NCBI RefSeq assembly: GCF_015351025.1 | Contig: NZ_JADKRV010000003.1 | Span: forward strand, 1-64,000 | Direction: 5' to 3' | Source of the DNA: Curtobacterium sp. VKM Ac-1376 | GTDB taxonomy: Bacteria > Actinomycetota > Actinomycetes > Actinomycetales > Microbacteriaceae | Length of the DNA: 64,000 nucleotides | In this document: positions 42,844 to 51,638 of the stretch, one piece after another | Position numbering within the stretch: the first letter of the stretch is position 1 | Layout of the letters: each line of letters begins with the position of its first letter | Made by a program: the position numbers and the translations under genes | Notes under the pieces: generated by a model | What the model saw: the letters and a program-made list of their open reading frames with translations, nothing else | Told to the model about the DNA's origin: nothing | Databases searched by the model: none

Positions 42844-43794
42844 TTACGCGGGCGTTCCTGTGTCGGCGTCCCAACGGCGGGCGGGGTGCGGCGGCTCGAA
42901 GTCGACCGCGGACCTCGGCCCCGGGGTCGACGGCATGGCCGGTGCGGCCGGAGCACCGAACGCGTCGGCTGCGTCGAGCACGGCCCGGGTCGCGGCGGCA
43001 GCGGTCCGCAGCGCACCGCCGATCGGCATCGCACGGTAGGCCGGTGTCCGGACCTCGACGCCCCACGGCTCGTCGAACCCGAGCTCGCGGATCGTGCGCA
43101 CGAAGCCGGGGAGGTCCCACGCGCCGGCTCCGGGCAGGTGTCGGGCGACACGGGACTCCTCGGACAGGGTCATGCCGCTCGGGGTGTGCAGCAGGCCGTC
43201 ACTCAGCTCCACCGCCGCGAGGGTCGCGGGTGCCACACCCGCACGGAGGGAAGCAAGGGTCGAGCCGCCGCGCAGTGCGTGCATCGCGTCGACGAGCAGC
43301 CCGCCGTTCGGGTGCCCCGCGGCAGCGACGAACCGCGACGCTCGCTCGATGGTCGGCAGGTTCGACCACGGTTCCGGCTCCAGGACGAGCTGCGCCCCCA
43401 CGCTCTCGGCCTGATCGGCGAGCACGACCCAGTCCCCGGCCATGGTCGTGGGGGAAGCCCCCGGCAACGAGGTGTCGGCACGCGCCACCACCTGCCAGGC
43501 GCTCAGCGTCGCGGCCGCCTCGAGCACGACCCCGCGGTCCGCGTCCTCGTCGTCGGAGCGGCTCGTGCACGTCCACCACCGATCGAGGGGGCCGAGCTGG
43601 ACCCAGACGATGCCGGCGCCGTCGAGCATGCGTCGGAGTTCGGCGAAGCCGGTCGTCGCGCGGACCTCGTGCAGGTCGTCGAGGGACAGCGAGAGTCCGG
43701 CGAACCCGGCGGCCCCCACGGCGCGCACACGCTCGCCGAGGCTCTCGTCGCCCGCCCACGTCCAGGACGTCGCGAGCAGATCGTGTTCCAGCAC
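42844..43794 (-). CDS. Xylose isomerase-like TIM-barrel protein (sugar phosphate isomerase/epimerase family)
   Basis: A 316-residue protein with the AP-endonuclease-2/xylose isomerase-like barrel pattern: 'RVRAVGAAGFAGLSLSLDDL' early, 'QLVLEPEPWSNLPTIERASR' with the metal-ligand Glu, 'GLLVDAMHALRGG' with Asp/His, and 'PWGVEVRTPAYRAMPI' with the last Glu. The family isomerises sugars or related polyols using divalent metal. GTG 43794 is chosen for its ideal ggaggt RBS 6 bases upstream. The next upstream gene is an FAH-family hydrolase, perhaps part of the same catabolic route. Confidence 0.75.
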   Translation of the reverse strand: MLEHDLLATSWTWAGDESLGERVRAVGAAGFAGLSLSLDDLHEVRATTGFAELRRMLDGAGIVWVQLGPLDRWWTCTSRSDDEDADRGVVLEAAATLSAWQVVARADTSLPGASPTTMAGDWVVLADQAESVGAQLVLEPEPWSNLPTIERASRFVAAAGHPNGGLLVDAMHALRGGSTLASLRAGVAPATLAAVELSDGLLHTPSGMTLSEESRVARHLPGAGAWDLPGFVRTIRELGFDEPWGVEVRTPAYRAMPIGGALRTAAAATRAVLDAADAFGAPAAPAMPSTPGPRSAVDFEPPHPARRWDADTGTPA

Positions 43795-43943
43795 GGTGGT
43801 ACCTCCGGCAGTCCCGGGGTGTCCGCGTCGCCTCGTCGCGATGCGCCGCCCCGTGTCCGCCGCGGGCCCCACCCGCGACGACGTCCAAGACTTACCCGTG
43901 CTGGCTGCGAATGCTCCCAGCCCGGCGACACATCGCCGACACG

Positions 43944-44627
43944 TCAGACGATCCGGGTCCGGACCTCGCCGACACCGGCGATCGTGCCGACGAGGACGGA
44001 GCCGCGCTCGAGTACACCGACGCCCTCGGGTGTGCCGGTCATGAGCAGGTCACCAGGGGCGAGTGCGACGGACCGCGACAGCGCTGCGATCGTCTCGGCG
44101 ACGGACCAGATCTGGTCGGCCAGGTCACCCGACTGCCGGAGTTCTCCGTCCACCGTCAGCTGGATCGCGCCGTGGGTCGCGTCGACCTCGGCCGCCGGGG
44201 TGAGCGCCCCGATCGGTGCTGAGGCGTCGAAGCCCTTGGCCGTGTCCCACGGGCGTCCGAGTCGCTTCGCCTCGGCCTGCAGGTCTCGGCGGGTGAGGTC
44301 GATCCCGACGGCGTAGCCCCAGACGTGTGCGAGCGCGTCGGTGACGGCGATGTCCGTGCCGCCGGTGCCGATCGCGACGACGAGCTCGACCTCGTGCTCC
44401 AGTTGCTGCGTCAGCGGCGGGTACGGGGTGTCGGCGCCGTCGACCACGACCGCGTCGGCCGGTTTGGTGAAGAAGAACGGCGGCTCGCGGTCCGGGTCGT
44501 GGCCCATCTCGCGGGCGTGTGCCGCGTAGTTCCGGCCGACGCAGAACACACGGCGGAGGGGGAAACGCGCGCCCGTCGTCGTGGGCACGGTCGGGAGGCT
44601 CGGGGCCGGGATCACGAGTTCGGTCAC
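43944..44627 (-). CDS. Fumarylacetoacetate hydrolase (FAH) family protein
   Basis: A 227-residue protein of the short FAH group: '[16 protein letters not shown]', '[13 protein letters not shown]', the metal ligands in '[11 protein letters not shown]', '[11 protein letters not shown]' and '[15 protein letters not shown]'. Members act as acylpyruvases, oxaloacetate decarboxylases or hydratases in aromatic or amino-acid breakdown. At this length acylpyruvate/fumarylpyruvate hydrolase or oxaloacetate decarboxylase is likely. GTG 44627 keeps the usual short N-terminus; ATG 44651 is an alternative. Confidence 0.85.
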   Translation of the reverse strand: MTELVIPAPSLPTVPTTTGARFPLRRVFCVGRNYAAHAREMGHDPDREPPFFFTKPADAVVVDGADTPYPPLTQQLEHEVELVVAIGTGGTDIAVTDALAHVWGYAVGIDLTRRDLQAEAKRLGRPWDTAKGFDASAPIGALTPAAEVDATHGAIQLTVDGELRQSGDLADQIWSVAETIAALSRSVALAPGDLLMTGTPEGVGVLERGSVLVGTIAGVGEVRTRIV

Positions 44628-44660
44628 GGTCCCAGCGTTGCAGGCCCGCACGGCGTCGGT

Positions 44661-44876
44661 TCAGCCCTCACCGAAGGACGCCTCGTACTTGAGCTTCCGC
44701 GCCCGGGCGCGCTCCTGGCGTTCACGCCACTCGATGCGCATCTGCGCGAGTTCCGCTTCGGCGCCCTTCGCACGCATGAGCGGACCGTAGTGGGGGCTCG
44801 CGAGGAGCCGTGGTGTCGTCATCTCGCGGTTGTCGAGCAGTCGCTTGAAGGCCTCGTCGGTCAGCGTCGAGATCAT
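44661..44876 (-). CDS. Small hypothetical protein, helical
   Basis: A 71-residue basic protein. 'LAQMRIEWRERQERARARKL' forms a long charged helix. No family recognised. Its start overlaps the stop of the gene at 44876-45205 by one base (TGATG), which supports both being real and translationally coupled. Confidence 0.5.
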   Translation of the reverse strand: MISTLTDEAFKRLLDNREMTTPRLLASPHYGPLMRAKGAEAELAQMRIEWRERQERARARKLKYEASFGEG

Positions 44877-45205
44877 CAGCGTTCTCCTTCCTGCTGTTCG
44901 TGGGCTCCCGGACGCGTTGCCTCGTACTCAGCGAGTGCCTGAGATGTCCAGGTGTCGTCGTCGGACGTCCAACTGCGGGTCACCAGCGCAGCGGACATCA
45001 CACCGGCAGCCGCGCGCTTTCCTTCGTCGTCCGAGGTCGCCCGGTCGGCGACCCAAGACCAACGCTGCCACCACAGGTCGCGGTGCACCGAGAACTCTGC
45101 ATTTCGCCGTCCTGCGCGCCCGTCGAGCACCGACGCGACGAGCGCACCCACCGCGACGGACGCGCTCGTGACCGACACGAGCGCACTGATCCAGCCGATG
45201 TCCAT
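44876..45205 (-). CDS. Hypothetical protein with one N-terminal membrane helix
   Basis: A 109-residue protein. 'WISALVSVTSASVAVGALVA' (about 5-24) is a transmembrane or signal-anchor helix. The rest is charged with conserved-looking 'HRDLWWQRWSWVADRA'. This arrangement is common in actinobacterial proteins of unknown function that sit beside phage-like or membrane genes. It is coupled to the downstream 71-residue gene. Confidence 0.55.
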   Translation of the reverse strand: MDIGWISALVSVTSASVAVGALVASVLDGRAGRRNAEFSVHRDLWWQRWSWVADRATSDDEGKRAAAGVMSAALVTRSWTSDDDTWTSQALAEYEATRPGAHEQQEGER

Positions 45206-45298
45206 GCCGGAACCCTGACGGCACGGAACCGGCCACGCGGCGGGCGTGACCGGTCCTGTGGAGGGTGATCCGGGCCTCCAGGCCTGTGGAGGAGCGCC

Positions 45299-47755
45299 TC
45301 AGTTGCCGGGTGCGGCCGCCTCGGTCTCGCCCGCACCGGGGTCGCCACCGGTCCCACCCGTGGCCGGCTCGTCCTGCGGCCAGCCCGCGAACTCCCAGCC
45401 GGCGAGCGACGGGTGGTCCTCGCCCTTCGTGTAGGCGAACGTCCGTGCGGCGTCACGTGCTTCGGACAGCTTCGCGAGCAGGTCGGCGTGCGCCTCGGCG
45501 TCCACCCGCGTCAGCGCGTCGTGCGCGAGCGCGAAGCGGTCCATGTCGTTGCGCATGAGCATGTCGAACGGCGAGGTCGTCGTCCCCTGCTCGAGGAACC
45601 CGTGGACGTGCAGGTCGTCGTGCCCGTTCCGGCGGTACGTCAGCTGGTGGACGAGCGCCGGGTACCCGTGGAACGCGAACACGGTGGGCGTCCCCGGCAG
45701 GAAGAGGGCGTCGTACTGCTCGTCCGGGATCGGGTGCTCGTGCTTGCGCGGATCGCCGAGCGCCAGCAGGTCGACGACGTTCAGGACCCGGACGCCGACG
45801 TCGGGGGCGTGCTTCCGGATGATGTCCGTCGCGGCGATCGCCTCGACGGTGGGGACGTCGCCAGCACAGGCCAGCAGGACGTCGACGCGTCCGACGGCCT
45901 GCTCGGTGCCGGCGAAGTCCCACACGCCGAGTCCGGCCGCGGCGTGCGCCACCGCGTCGTCGAGGGACAGGAAGACCGGTTCCGGGTGCTTGCCGGCGAC
46001 GATCACCTCGATGCGGTCGGTGGTCTCCATGGCGTGCGCGGCGACGGCGAGCAGGGTGTTCGCATCAGCGGGGAGCTTGATGCGGACGAGGTCCTGCTGC
46101 TTCGAGGCGACGATGTCGAGGAACCCGGGGTCCTGGTGCGAGAACCCGTTGTGGTCCTGCCGCCAGACGTGCGACGACAGCAGGAGCGACAGGTTCGACA
46201 CCGGGACGCGCCAGTCGATGTCCGTGGACGACTCGAGCCACTTCGCGTACTGCCCGACCATCGAGTCGATGATGTGGGCGAACGCCTCGTAGGTGTTGAG
46301 CATCCCGTGGCGGCCGGTCAGCACGTAGCCCTCGAGCATGCCCTCGAGCAGGTGCTCCGACAGGACCTCGGTGACCCGCCCGCGGGCCGCGAGGTGCTCG
46401 TCACCCGGTGCCCGCTTGGCCCGCCAGACACGGTCGGTGACGTCGAAGACGGCGTCGAGCTTGTTCGAGATCGTCTCGTCCGGCCCGAACAGCCGGAAGG
46501 TCGACGGGTTCTTCTCGATGAGTGCGGCCAGCCACGGACCGAGGGTCCCGGTGGCGGACGCGGTGGAGCCGGCCTCGACCCCGTAGGGCTCGAGTGGCGG
46601 ACGGTTGAGCGCGGTCCGGAGACGCCCGCCGTTGCCGTGCGGGGTGGCGCTCATCCGCTCGTCGCCGGTCGGCCGGATCGTCGTCATGATGCCGATCGGG
46701 TGGCCGTCCTCGTCGAAGAGCTCCTCGGGGCGGTACGAGCGCATCCACTCCTCGAGCTGGGCGCGGTGCCCGTCGTCCTCGCGCACCGCGGGCAGCGGCA
46801 CCTGGTGCGCGCGGAACGTGCCCTCGACCTGCTCACCGTCGACCTCCTTCGGGCCGGTCCAGCCCTTCGGGGTGCGCAGGACGATCATCGGCCACCGGGG
46901 ACGGAGTGCGGCGGCCCCGGCGGGCTGACCCGCGGCAGCGCGGGCGGCCTGCGCCCGTGCGGCGGCCTGGATGTCGTCGATCGCCGCGAGGGCACGTCTG
47001 AGGGCGCCGTCGAACAGGGCGTGCACCGCGTACGGGTCGTCGTCGACGCGGCGGGAGTCGACGACGATCGGGTCGTAGCCGAGCCCGCGGAAGTACGCGG
47101 TGAGGTCCTCGTCGGGGATGCGGGCCAGGACGGTCGGGTTCGCGATCTTCCAGCCGTTGAGGTTGAGGATCGGCAGCACGGCACCGTCGGACACCGGGTC
47201 GAGGAACGTGTGCGCCTGCCACGAGCCGGACAGCGGCCCGGTCTCGGCCTCGCCGTCACCGATCACGCACGCGACGACGAGGTCCGGGTTGTCGAGCGCC
47301 GCGCCGTACGCGTGCGACAGCGAGTAGCCGAGCTCACCGCCCTCGTTGATCGACCCGGGGGTCTCCGGGGCGGCGTGCGAGGGGATGCCGCCGGGGAACG
47401 AGAACTGGCGGAAGAACCGCTGCAGGTCGTCGTCCTGGTACAGCTCGCCCCACGTGCCGTCGAGCCAGGCGTTCGCGTTCATCGCCGGGCCGCCGTGCCC
47501 GGGGCCGCACACGTAGAGGAACTCGCGACCGGTCTCCGCGATCAGGGCGCTGCAGTGTGCGTAGACGAGGTTCAGAGCGGGCGACGTGCCCCAGTGTCCG
47601 AGCAGCCGGGGCTTCACGTCGTCGGGTTCGATCGGGCGCGTGAGCAACGGGTTGTCCAGCAGGTAGATCTGCCCGACCGTCAGGTAGTTGGCGGCGCGCC
47701 ACCAGGCGTCGACCGCCCGGAGCCGGTCGGTGGTGGAGATGTGTGCTGGAGCCAT
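45299..47755 (-). CDS. xfp: Xylulose-5-phosphate/fructose-6-phosphate phosphoketolase
   Basis: An 818-residue thiamine-diphosphate enzyme. 'YVCGPGHGGPAMNANAWLDG', the TPP-binding 'GDGEAETGPLSGSWQAHTFL' and NLNGWKIANPT are diagnostic, and the C-terminal Gly-His-rich domain is complete. It cleaves xylulose-5-phosphate (and possibly fructose-6-phosphate) to acetyl phosphate and a triose or tetrose phosphate, bypassing glycolysis. It is transcribed alone, divergent from a secreted protein gene. No acetate kinase is visible in the window. Confidence 0.95.
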   Translation of the reverse strand: MAPAHISTTDRLRAVDAWWRAANYLTVGQIYLLDNPLLTRPIEPDDVKPRLLGHWGTSPALNLVYAHCSALIAETGREFLYVCGPGHGGPAMNANAWLDGTWGELYQDDDLQRFFRQFSFPGGIPSHAAPETPGSINEGGELGYSLSHAYGAALDNPDLVVACVIGDGEAETGPLSGSWQAHTFLDPVSDGAVLPILNLNGWKIANPTVLARIPDEDLTAYFRGLGYDPIVVDSRRVDDDPYAVHALFDGALRRALAAIDDIQAAARAQAARAAAGQPAGAAALRPRWPMIVLRTPKGWTGPKEVDGEQVEGTFRAHQVPLPAVREDDGHRAQLEEWMRSYRPEELFDEDGHPIGIMTTIRPTGDERMSATPHGNGGRLRTALNRPPLEPYGVEAGSTASATGTLGPWLAALIEKNPSTFRLFGPDETISNKLDAVFDVTDRVWRAKRAPGDEHLAARGRVTEVLSEHLLEGMLEGYVLTGRHGMLNTYEAFAHIIDSMVGQYAKWLESSTDIDWRVPVSNLSLLLSSHVWRQDHNGFSHQDPGFLDIVASKQQDLVRIKLPADANTLLAVAAHAMETTDRIEVIVAGKHPEPVFLSLDDAVAHAAAGLGVWDFAGTEQAVGRVDVLLACAGDVPTVEAIAATDIIRKHAPDVGVRVLNVVDLLALGDPRKHEHPIPDEQYDALFLPGTPTVFAFHGYPALVHQLTYRRNGHDDLHVHGFLEQGTTTSPFDMLMRNDMDRFALAHDALTRVDAEAHADLLAKLSEARDAARTFAYTKGEDHPSLAGWEFAGWPQDEPATGGTGGDPGAGETEAAAPGN

Positions 47756-47967
47756 GGGTACACGGTACGAAACGACAGGCCGCCGTGCCTCAGGAAACTC
47801 GTCCCAAACCGATCGGGCCCGGGTGCCGAATGACTTGCACAGGGCAAACGCCCAGGGCGCTCTCCGGTCACATCTGGCCGGGCTGCAGCTTGCTCACAGC
47901 AAGTGTTGCCACAGCGTGCACGTTCGGCCACCGGCCGGAGCGCCTCCAGAGCAAAGGACTGATCACG

Positions 47968-48645
47968 ATGCGCAAGAGCCTCAAGACCTCCATCACCCTC
48001 GCCACGACCGGCGCCCTCGTCCTCGGCGGCGCCGCGTTCGGGATCTCCTCCGCCCAGGCCGCCACCCCGAACGTGCACACGGTGTCGTCGTCGTCGGACA
48101 TCCCCGCACCCGTCGCCTCGGTCCCCGAGGTCCTCGGCGGCTCCACCGCCGTGCAGCTCGACTCCGGCTTCACCGACGCCCTCACCGCCCTGAAGCTCAC
48201 CCCCGGCGTCTCCGGCGACGCGACCCTGGAAGACGGGTCGGTGACGTTCCCGATCACCGCCGGGTCGGTCACCTACTGGTCGCCCGACGGCGACTACCGC
48301 CCCTACGTGCAGGGGCTGCTGAACCACGACGACTCGGGTCTGACCCTCAAGGCCGGCGACACCACCGTCACGTTGGAGAACTTCGTCGTGAACCCGGGCT
48401 CGTCGAAGCTGTACGGCGACGTCCTCGTCAACGGCAAGGTCGCCGCGGCCAACGCGTTCCTGTTCGAGCTGCACGGTGGCTCCCTCAAGCCCCTCCAGCT
48501 CGAGGGCGACAACGCGATCCTGACCGGCACCACCGTCCACATCAGCGAGGACGCAGCCGGCCTGCTGAACAAGACCTTCGGCACCGACGCCGTCAAGCGC
48601 GGCCTCCTCGTCGGCACCGCCACCATCACCGCACAGATCAAGTAA
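47968..48645 (+). CDS. Secreted beta-rich protein of unknown function
   Basis: A 225-residue exported protein. The signal peptide is about 1-31: 'MRKSLKTSITLATTGALVLG' with a probable cut after SAQA. The mature part has Gly/Asp/Thr-rich strands ('GSVTFPITAGSVTY', 'GLTLKAGDTTVTLENFVVNP'), reminiscent of HtaA-like or PEP-type extracellular proteins, with no Cys and no cell-wall anchor. A gcaaagg RBS lies upstream. A textbook terminator follows. The function is not predictable. Confidence 0.75.
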   Translation: MRKSLKTSITLATTGALVLGGAAFGISSAQAATPNVHTVSSSSDIPAPVASVPEVLGGSTAVQLDSGFTDALTALKLTPGVSGDATLEDGSVTFPITAGSVTYWSPDGDYRPYVQGLLNHDDSGLTLKAGDTTVTLENFVVNPGSSKLYGDVLVNGKVAAANAFLFELHGGSLKPLQLEGDNAILTGTTVHISEDAAGLLNKTFGTDAVKRGLLVGTATITAQIK

Positions 48646-48661
48646 CACCCGCCGCACTCGG

Positions 48662-48688
48662 AAGAGCCGCCCCGACGGGGCGGCTCTT
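48662..48688. terminator. Terminator between convergent genes
   Basis: AAGAGCCGCCCC (48662-48673) pairs perfectly with 48677-48688, with a 3-5 base loop and A- and T-rich flanks. It can serve both the secreted-protein gene (+) and the DUF1992 gene (-). Confidence 0.85.
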
Positions 48689-48702
48689 CTGCGTTCGACG
48701 AG

Positions 48703-49302
48703 TCAGCTGCCTCGTCGTCGCCACCACCGACGGGGGCGGGCGTCGAGTCGCGCCTGTTCCGCAGCCCGCGCTGCGGACGCCATCCGCGTTTCCCGTCGCT
48801 CCTGCCAGGCCTGCACCTCGGACTCGACGTCGCGCATCGGTGTGACGACCGGGGGGCCGCCGAGCAACTGGCGTCGGGCTTCCTTGACCCGCGCGTTGAA
48901 GTCGACCAGGACGTCGCGCACGTCGGACTCGAGGGACAGGGCGTCGAGGGCACCGTCGAGCTCCGCGTCCTCGGTGCGGAGCGACAGGGCGGGCGGCGCG
49001 ATGCCCCGGATGTCCTCGCGCTCGATCTTCGACTTGATCCACCAGTCCGGATCGTGCTGGCCGTCGAGCCCCGGCAGTGGCTTGCCGTGGTACGGATTGC
49101 CCTCGAAGACCCCGCGGCGCTCGGCCTCCTCGATCTGCGCCCGGGCATGGGCCGCGACGTCGGCAGCCTTCAGCAGCCGACGTTCCTCGCGCACCTCGTC
49201 CGGGTCGAGCGACCCGCGCTCGATCTCGCTCTCCACGAGCTGCTGGTAGCGGTAGCGGGCGGCCCTCCGGAGCCGGTCCATCCGTGCGTCGACGTCGTTC
49301 AT
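48703..49302 (-). CDS. DUF1992 (DnaJ-C28-like) domain protein
   Basis: A 199-residue protein. 'EEAERRGVFEGNPYHGKPLP' is the DUF1992 signature (GxFxxLPGxGKPL type), preceded by a helical region and followed by 'DWWIKSKIEREDIRGIAPPA'. The domain is shared with eukaryotic DNAJC28, where it occurs with J-domains. The bacterial function is unknown. The C-terminus is Arg-rich. Confidence 0.8.
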   Translation of the reverse strand: MNDVDARMDRLRRAARYRYQQLVESEIERGSLDPDEVREERRLLKAADVAAHARAQIEEAERRGVFEGNPYHGKPLPGLDGQHDPDWWIKSKIEREDIRGIAPPALSLRTEDAELDGALDALSLESDVRDVLVDFNARVKEARRQLLGGPPVVTPMRDVESEVQAWQERRETRMASAARAAEQARLDARPRRWWRRRGS

Positions 49303-49376
49303 CGTCAGACCATGATGCCTCCGGCCGCCGACGAGGCCGCTCAGCCCGGGTGCTCCGTGCAGCCCGTTCAGCCCGT

Positions 49377-51197
49377 TCAGCCCTGCTGCGAGATCTGCTC
49401 GATCGTCAGCGCCGCCTGGATGAGCGCCAGGTGCGACAACCCCTGCGGGATGTTGCCCATGAAGTCCCCGTCCACCGCGCTGAGCATCTCGCTGAACAGT
49501 CCGACGTCGTTCGCCTGCGCGACCATGTCGTCCATCAGGTGTTCCGCGTCGTCGACCCGTCCGACGCACGCCAGGGCGGCGGCGAGCCAGAACGAGCACG
49601 CCACGAAGGGTGATTCCTCGTCCTCGATGCCCGAGTACCGGTAGACGAGCGGCCCCTGCTGCAGCTGCTCCTCGATCGCCCGGATCGTCGACTCCATCCG
49701 TGGCCCGCGGTCGAACGCCGACATCGCGTGCAGCAGGATCGAGCAGTCGAGGGCGTCGGTCCCCGGGTACATGACGTAGTGGCCGAGCTCCTCGTTCCAC
49801 CCGTGCTCAGCGACCCAGTCCTCGATGAGTTCTCGGTTCTTGACCCACTCGTCGCGCGGGCCGTCGATCATCCCGGCGTCGTGGAGTTCCACCGCCGCGT
49901 CGAGCGCCTGCCAGCAGCCGATCTTGCTCGTCGTGTAGTGCTGCGCCTCCGGCAACTCCCACATGCCGGAGTCGCGTTCGACCCACCGGTGGCACGCATC
50001 GTCGGCCAGGTCCTGGAGCACCGCGGCCGTCTTCCGGTCGAGGACGTTGCCAGCGCGGACGTACTGGCGCATGATCTCGAACACGTCGCCCCAGACGCCG
50101 AGCTGCAGCTGGTCGCCGGCGCGGTTGCCGACCGTGACCGGGCCGATCCCGTTCCAGCCGGGCACGTCGCGCTCCTCGACGCTGTCGGTCTTCGACCCGT
50201 CGAGCCCGTAGAAGATCGGCATCGTCTCGTCGTGCTCGGCGATGGTGCGTATCACCCAGGACACCGCGGCGTGCGTCTCCTCGCGCAGGCCGAACCTGGT
50301 CAGCGCGTGCACCGTGTAGGCGAGGTCGCGCACCCAGGCGAACCGGTAGTCCCAGTTCTTCCCACCGGTGCGGTCCTCGGGCAGGCTCGTCGTCGGTGCT
50401 GCGGCGATCGCACCCGTCGGAGCGAAGATCAGGAGCTTCAGGGCAAGGGCGCTGCGCTGGACGGCGTCCGACCACGGACCGTCGTAGCTGAACTCCGTCG
50501 ACCAGGTCGACCAGTTCTCGATCGTGCGGTCGATGCCCTCGAGCGTGCGCTCCGGCTCCGGCAGGAACACCGGCTCGTCGTGCGTGCCGACGATGGTCAG
50601 GATCGACTTCGACCCCGCACTCGTCGAGAAGCGTCCGGAGAACCGCGGTCCGTCGTCGTGGACGGGCTCGAACCCCTGCTCGACGATGCCGATGGTGATG
50701 CCGTCGACACCGATGACGGTCCCGTTGGCGGTGTCCAGCCGCCGGGGCTCGGCGGTGTTCAGGATGGTCCCGGGCACGACGGCCCACTCCATCTCGACCG
50801 TGCCGTCGACCCCCTGCACGCAGCGGCCGATCTCGGCCCACGGCAACCGTCCGGCCACGCCGGTGACCATGGCGTCGGTCACGGTGGCGCGACCGGACGG
50901 CGTCGTCCACGTCGTCACGAGCACGTTCGTGCCGGGCAGGTACGCGCGGGACACCTGCGCCTGGTCGTCCACCGGCCGCAGGGCGACGTGTCCGCCGTGC
51001 TCGGCGTCGACGATGCTGGCGAACACCGGCGGGGAGTCCATCGACGGGATCGGCAGCCAGTCGATCCGGCCGTCGAGCGCGATGAGCGCGACCGTCCGCC
51101 CGTCGCCGATCGCGCCGTAGGAGCGGAGCGGGACGTAGCCGTTCGTCCGTTCCTCGTTCTCGGTCGCGTCGGGGGTGTCTCGCGTGCGCTCGGTCAT
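49377..51197 (-). CDS. Glycoside hydrolase family 15 protein (trehalase/glucoamylase-like)
   Basis: A 606-residue cytoplasmic enzyme. The N-terminal beta-sandwich ('PLRSYGAIGDGRTVALIALD') is linked to an (alpha/alpha)6 barrel. The hallmark GGKNWDYRFAWVRD lies near 283-296, with 'YSGIEDEESPFVACSFWLAA' toward the end. This is the GH15 subgroup that includes actinobacterial trehalases. It has no signal peptide, so it acts on intracellular trehalose or maltodextrin. The GH13 enzyme at 59304 could share the pathway. Confidence 0.9.
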   Translation of the reverse strand: MTERTRDTPDATENEERTNGYVPLRSYGAIGDGRTVALIALDGRIDWLPIPSMDSPPVFASIVDAEHGGHVALRPVDDQAQVSRAYLPGTNVLVTTWTTPSGRATVTDAMVTGVAGRLPWAEIGRCVQGVDGTVEMEWAVVPGTILNTAEPRRLDTANGTVIGVDGITIGIVEQGFEPVHDDGPRFSGRFSTSAGSKSILTIVGTHDEPVFLPEPERTLEGIDRTIENWSTWSTEFSYDGPWSDAVQRSALALKLLIFAPTGAIAAAPTTSLPEDRTGGKNWDYRFAWVRDLAYTVHALTRFGLREETHAAVSWVIRTIAEHDETMPIFYGLDGSKTDSVEERDVPGWNGIGPVTVGNRAGDQLQLGVWGDVFEIMRQYVRAGNVLDRKTAAVLQDLADDACHRWVERDSGMWELPEAQHYTTSKIGCWQALDAAVELHDAGMIDGPRDEWVKNRELIEDWVAEHGWNEELGHYVMYPGTDALDCSILLHAMSAFDRGPRMESTIRAIEEQLQQGPLVYRYSGIEDEESPFVACSFWLAAALACVGRVDDAEHLMDDMVAQANDVGLFSEMLSAVDGDFMGNIPQGLSHLALIQAALTIEQISQQG

Positions 51198-51379
51198 GCG
51201 TCCAGCCTGCCCCGGCGGTGGTGGTGACCATCAGGAGGACGTACCCCTCGTGGCGAACGCACCCCGGGCCTCCAGACCGACACACCAACGCGAGTTGCGC
51301 ATCCCGGGCGTGTCGCACTCGCGTCGTGTTCCTGCCGATCGGCAGACCGCCCGCCCCGGGCACATCGGAAGGACCGCGC

Positions 51380-51484
51380 ATGCGCGCCGTGCAGCACAAC
51401 GAGGAACGCGTCGAGCTCCAGCTCGACACGATCGCCGTGCTGCCCGAACAGCAGCAGCAGTGGTCCCTCCGCTGTCCCGCGTAG
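51380..51484 (+). CDS. Putative 34-residue peptide
   Basis: A short frame starting at ATG 51380 with an 'aaggacc' purine stretch 8-14 bases before it ('cggaaggaccgcgc'). It encodes 'MRAVQHNEERVELQLDTIAV' and a Gln-rich end. It is followed by its own 8-bp stem-loop. It lies alone in the gap between the GH15 gene and rtcB. It might be a leader peptide or small protein; no family recognised. Confidence 0.35.
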   Translation: MRAVQHNEERVELQLDTIAVLPEQQQQWSLRCPA

Positions 51485-51501
51485 GCACGCGACGTCCTCC
51501 G

Positions 51502-51530
51502 ACGCCCCGTGCCCACCCGGCCCGGGGCGT
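51502..51530 (+). terminator. Hairpin after the 34-residue frame
   Basis: ACGCCCCG (51502-51509) pairs with CGGGGCGT (51523-51530), with a 13-base loop, followed by 'tcgtcatctc'. A terminator here suggests something upstream of it is transcribed independently of rtcB. Confidence 0.5.
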
Positions 51531-51638
51531 TCGTCATCTCCGCCTCCTTCCGTCCGCCACGTCCGGCGACGACCAGGAGGCCCGGCGTACGACCGTCTCG
51601 GACCGTCACCTCGACCGTCACGAAAGCGAGACGACCCC

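Noticed and set aside
44661..45205. Toxin-antitoxin pair
   Set aside because: The two small coupled proteins show no toxin or antitoxin motif; one has a membrane helix and the other a plain charged helix.
45413..47833. An 806-codon open frame antisense to the phosphoketolase gene
   Set aside because: No recognisable motifs and a composition typical of a GC-rich shadow; the phosphoketolase on the other strand is unambiguous.
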